From a bacterium (GTDB lineage: Bacteria > Cyanobacteriota > Vampirovibrionia > Gastranaerophilales > Gastranaerophilaceae): a DNA stretch of 64,000 bases. This document shows positions 63,736-64,000 of the stretch, one piece after another. The DNA lies in NCBI GenBank assembly GCA_017396025.1, contig JAFQNF010000044.1, positions 108,259-172,258 on the forward strand, given 5' to 3'. Positions within the stretch are counted from its first letter, which is position 1, and each line of letters starts with the position of its first letter. The translations under genes were made by a program, and so were the position numbers. Below the pieces are notes generated by a model. That model was not told the DNA's origin. It saw only the letters and a program-made list of their open reading frames with translations, and ran no database searches.

Positions 63736-64000
63736 AACATCATCAACAGCGTGCAAAACAGTTTCTACACCTATGTTGTTTAAGCAAGCTTTATTGTTTG
63801 GACAAGGTTTTCTTAATCCACAAGGCATACAAGGTAAATCTGCTTTTAATAAAATGTTGTTTTCGCCTAATGCTCTCCATTTTTCATAAGGCATTGGACC
63901 ATATAAACCAATAACAGGTGTGCCAACTGATGAAGCCATATGTAAATTTCCAGAGTCATTTCCAATTAAAAAATCAACTTCTTTTAATAGTGCTAAACTA
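63712..64000 (-). CDS. Glycosyltransferase family 9 (heptosyltransferase-like), C-terminal part, truncated by window end
   Basis: The minus-strand frame remains open to the window edge, so the start is outside. The visible 95 or so residues include L-I-G-N-D-S-G-N-L-H-M-A-S-S-V-G-T-P-V-I-G-L-Y-G-P, the donor-binding motif of family 9 transferases that add heptose or related sugars to the LPS core. A cysteine cluster follows (C-M-P-C-G-L-R-K-P-C-P-N-N-K-A-C), common in this family. The 3' end overlaps the pilC-like gene by 24 bp. It supports an outer membrane with lipopolysaccharide or a similar glycolipid. Confidence 0.85.
   Translation of the reverse strand, partial: SLALLKEVDFLIGNDSGNLHMASSVGTPVIGLYGPMPYEKWRALGENNILLKADLPCMPCGLRKPCPNNKACLNNIGVETVLHAVDDVLKAERTH

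Overview
The window is about 30% GC, densely coded on both strands, and contains no transposase, phage or CRISPR genes. The content points to a strictly or largely anaerobic, Gram-negative relative of the cyanobacteria, most likely a gut-type Vampirovibrionia (Melainabacteria, order Gastranaerophilales). This taxonomic call is inference. It rests on anaerobic enzymes (NrdDG, superoxide reductase, oxygen-labile L-serine dehydratase), an outer-membrane type glycosyltransferase (GT9), and cyanobacterial-looking proteins: a YidC with an internal insert, a DUF1822-like domain beside a sigma factor, and a glycosyltransferase resembling cyanobacterial monoglucosyldiacylglycerol synthase. Several lineage-style proteins also share a short N-terminal [ST]F[KR][GA] motif.

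Layout. 1-1.9 kb: tail of a flippase-like membrane protein and two small Ala/Lys- or Thr-rich proteins. 1.9-5.3 kb (minus): glutamate-synthase small-subunit type oxidoreductase, an unknown protein, and the two-subunit serine dehydratase. 5.3-6.0 kb: a structured, GC-richer intergenic region and a very small ORF. 6.0-10 kb: comM, then a minus-strand bioF-bioG-bioC biotin operon. 10-14 kb: a YhaN/YhaO (Rad50/Mre11-like) pair. 14-15.3 kb: a possible lysozyme-fold protein. 15.3-15.8 kb: tRNA-Pro(GGG) embedded in repeats made of its own ends. 15.8-21 kb: 5'-nucleotidase family protein, UDP-glucose dehydrogenase and two F-K-G/A motif proteins. 21-23 kb (minus): a soluble protein with the FlhA cytoplasmic domain, and an unknown. 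23-29.6 kb (plus): clpP, ROK glucokinase, holA, holB, nitrilase family, PBP4-type carboxypeptidase and superoxide reductase. 29.6-36.7 kb (minus): degenerate HD-GYP protein, GT-C transferase, queA, yidC and a processive glycosyltransferase. 36.8-42.4 kb: membrane protein, miaA, uridine kinase-like protein, phosphohexomutase and pheA. 42.5-43.5 kb: two small Ala-rich proteins. 43.8-50.4 kb: a three-gene signalling operon. 50.4-53.2 kb: nrdD-nrdG. 53.5-58 kb: lytic transglycosylase, GAF-GGDEF diguanylate cyclase and TPR protein. 58-64 kb: gyrB, histidine phosphatase, GNAT, ZupT, a PilC/GspF protein and a truncated GT9 glycosyltransferase.

The most interesting unit is 43.8-50.4 kb. It encodes a membrane protein that joins a DUF1822-like domain, an HxxxCxxC anti-sigma type zinc motif, a very long acidic linker, one membrane span and a TonB-C-like periplasmic domain. 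It is followed by a sigma-70-like factor and by a 1112-residue protein with three zinc ribbons, a STAND-type ATPase and a helical-repeat tail. I read this as a transmembrane sigma/anti-sigma circuit with a large signalling ATPase. Second is the orphan FlhA-C protein at 21-22.4 kb, which has no export-gate domain and no flagellar genes nearby.
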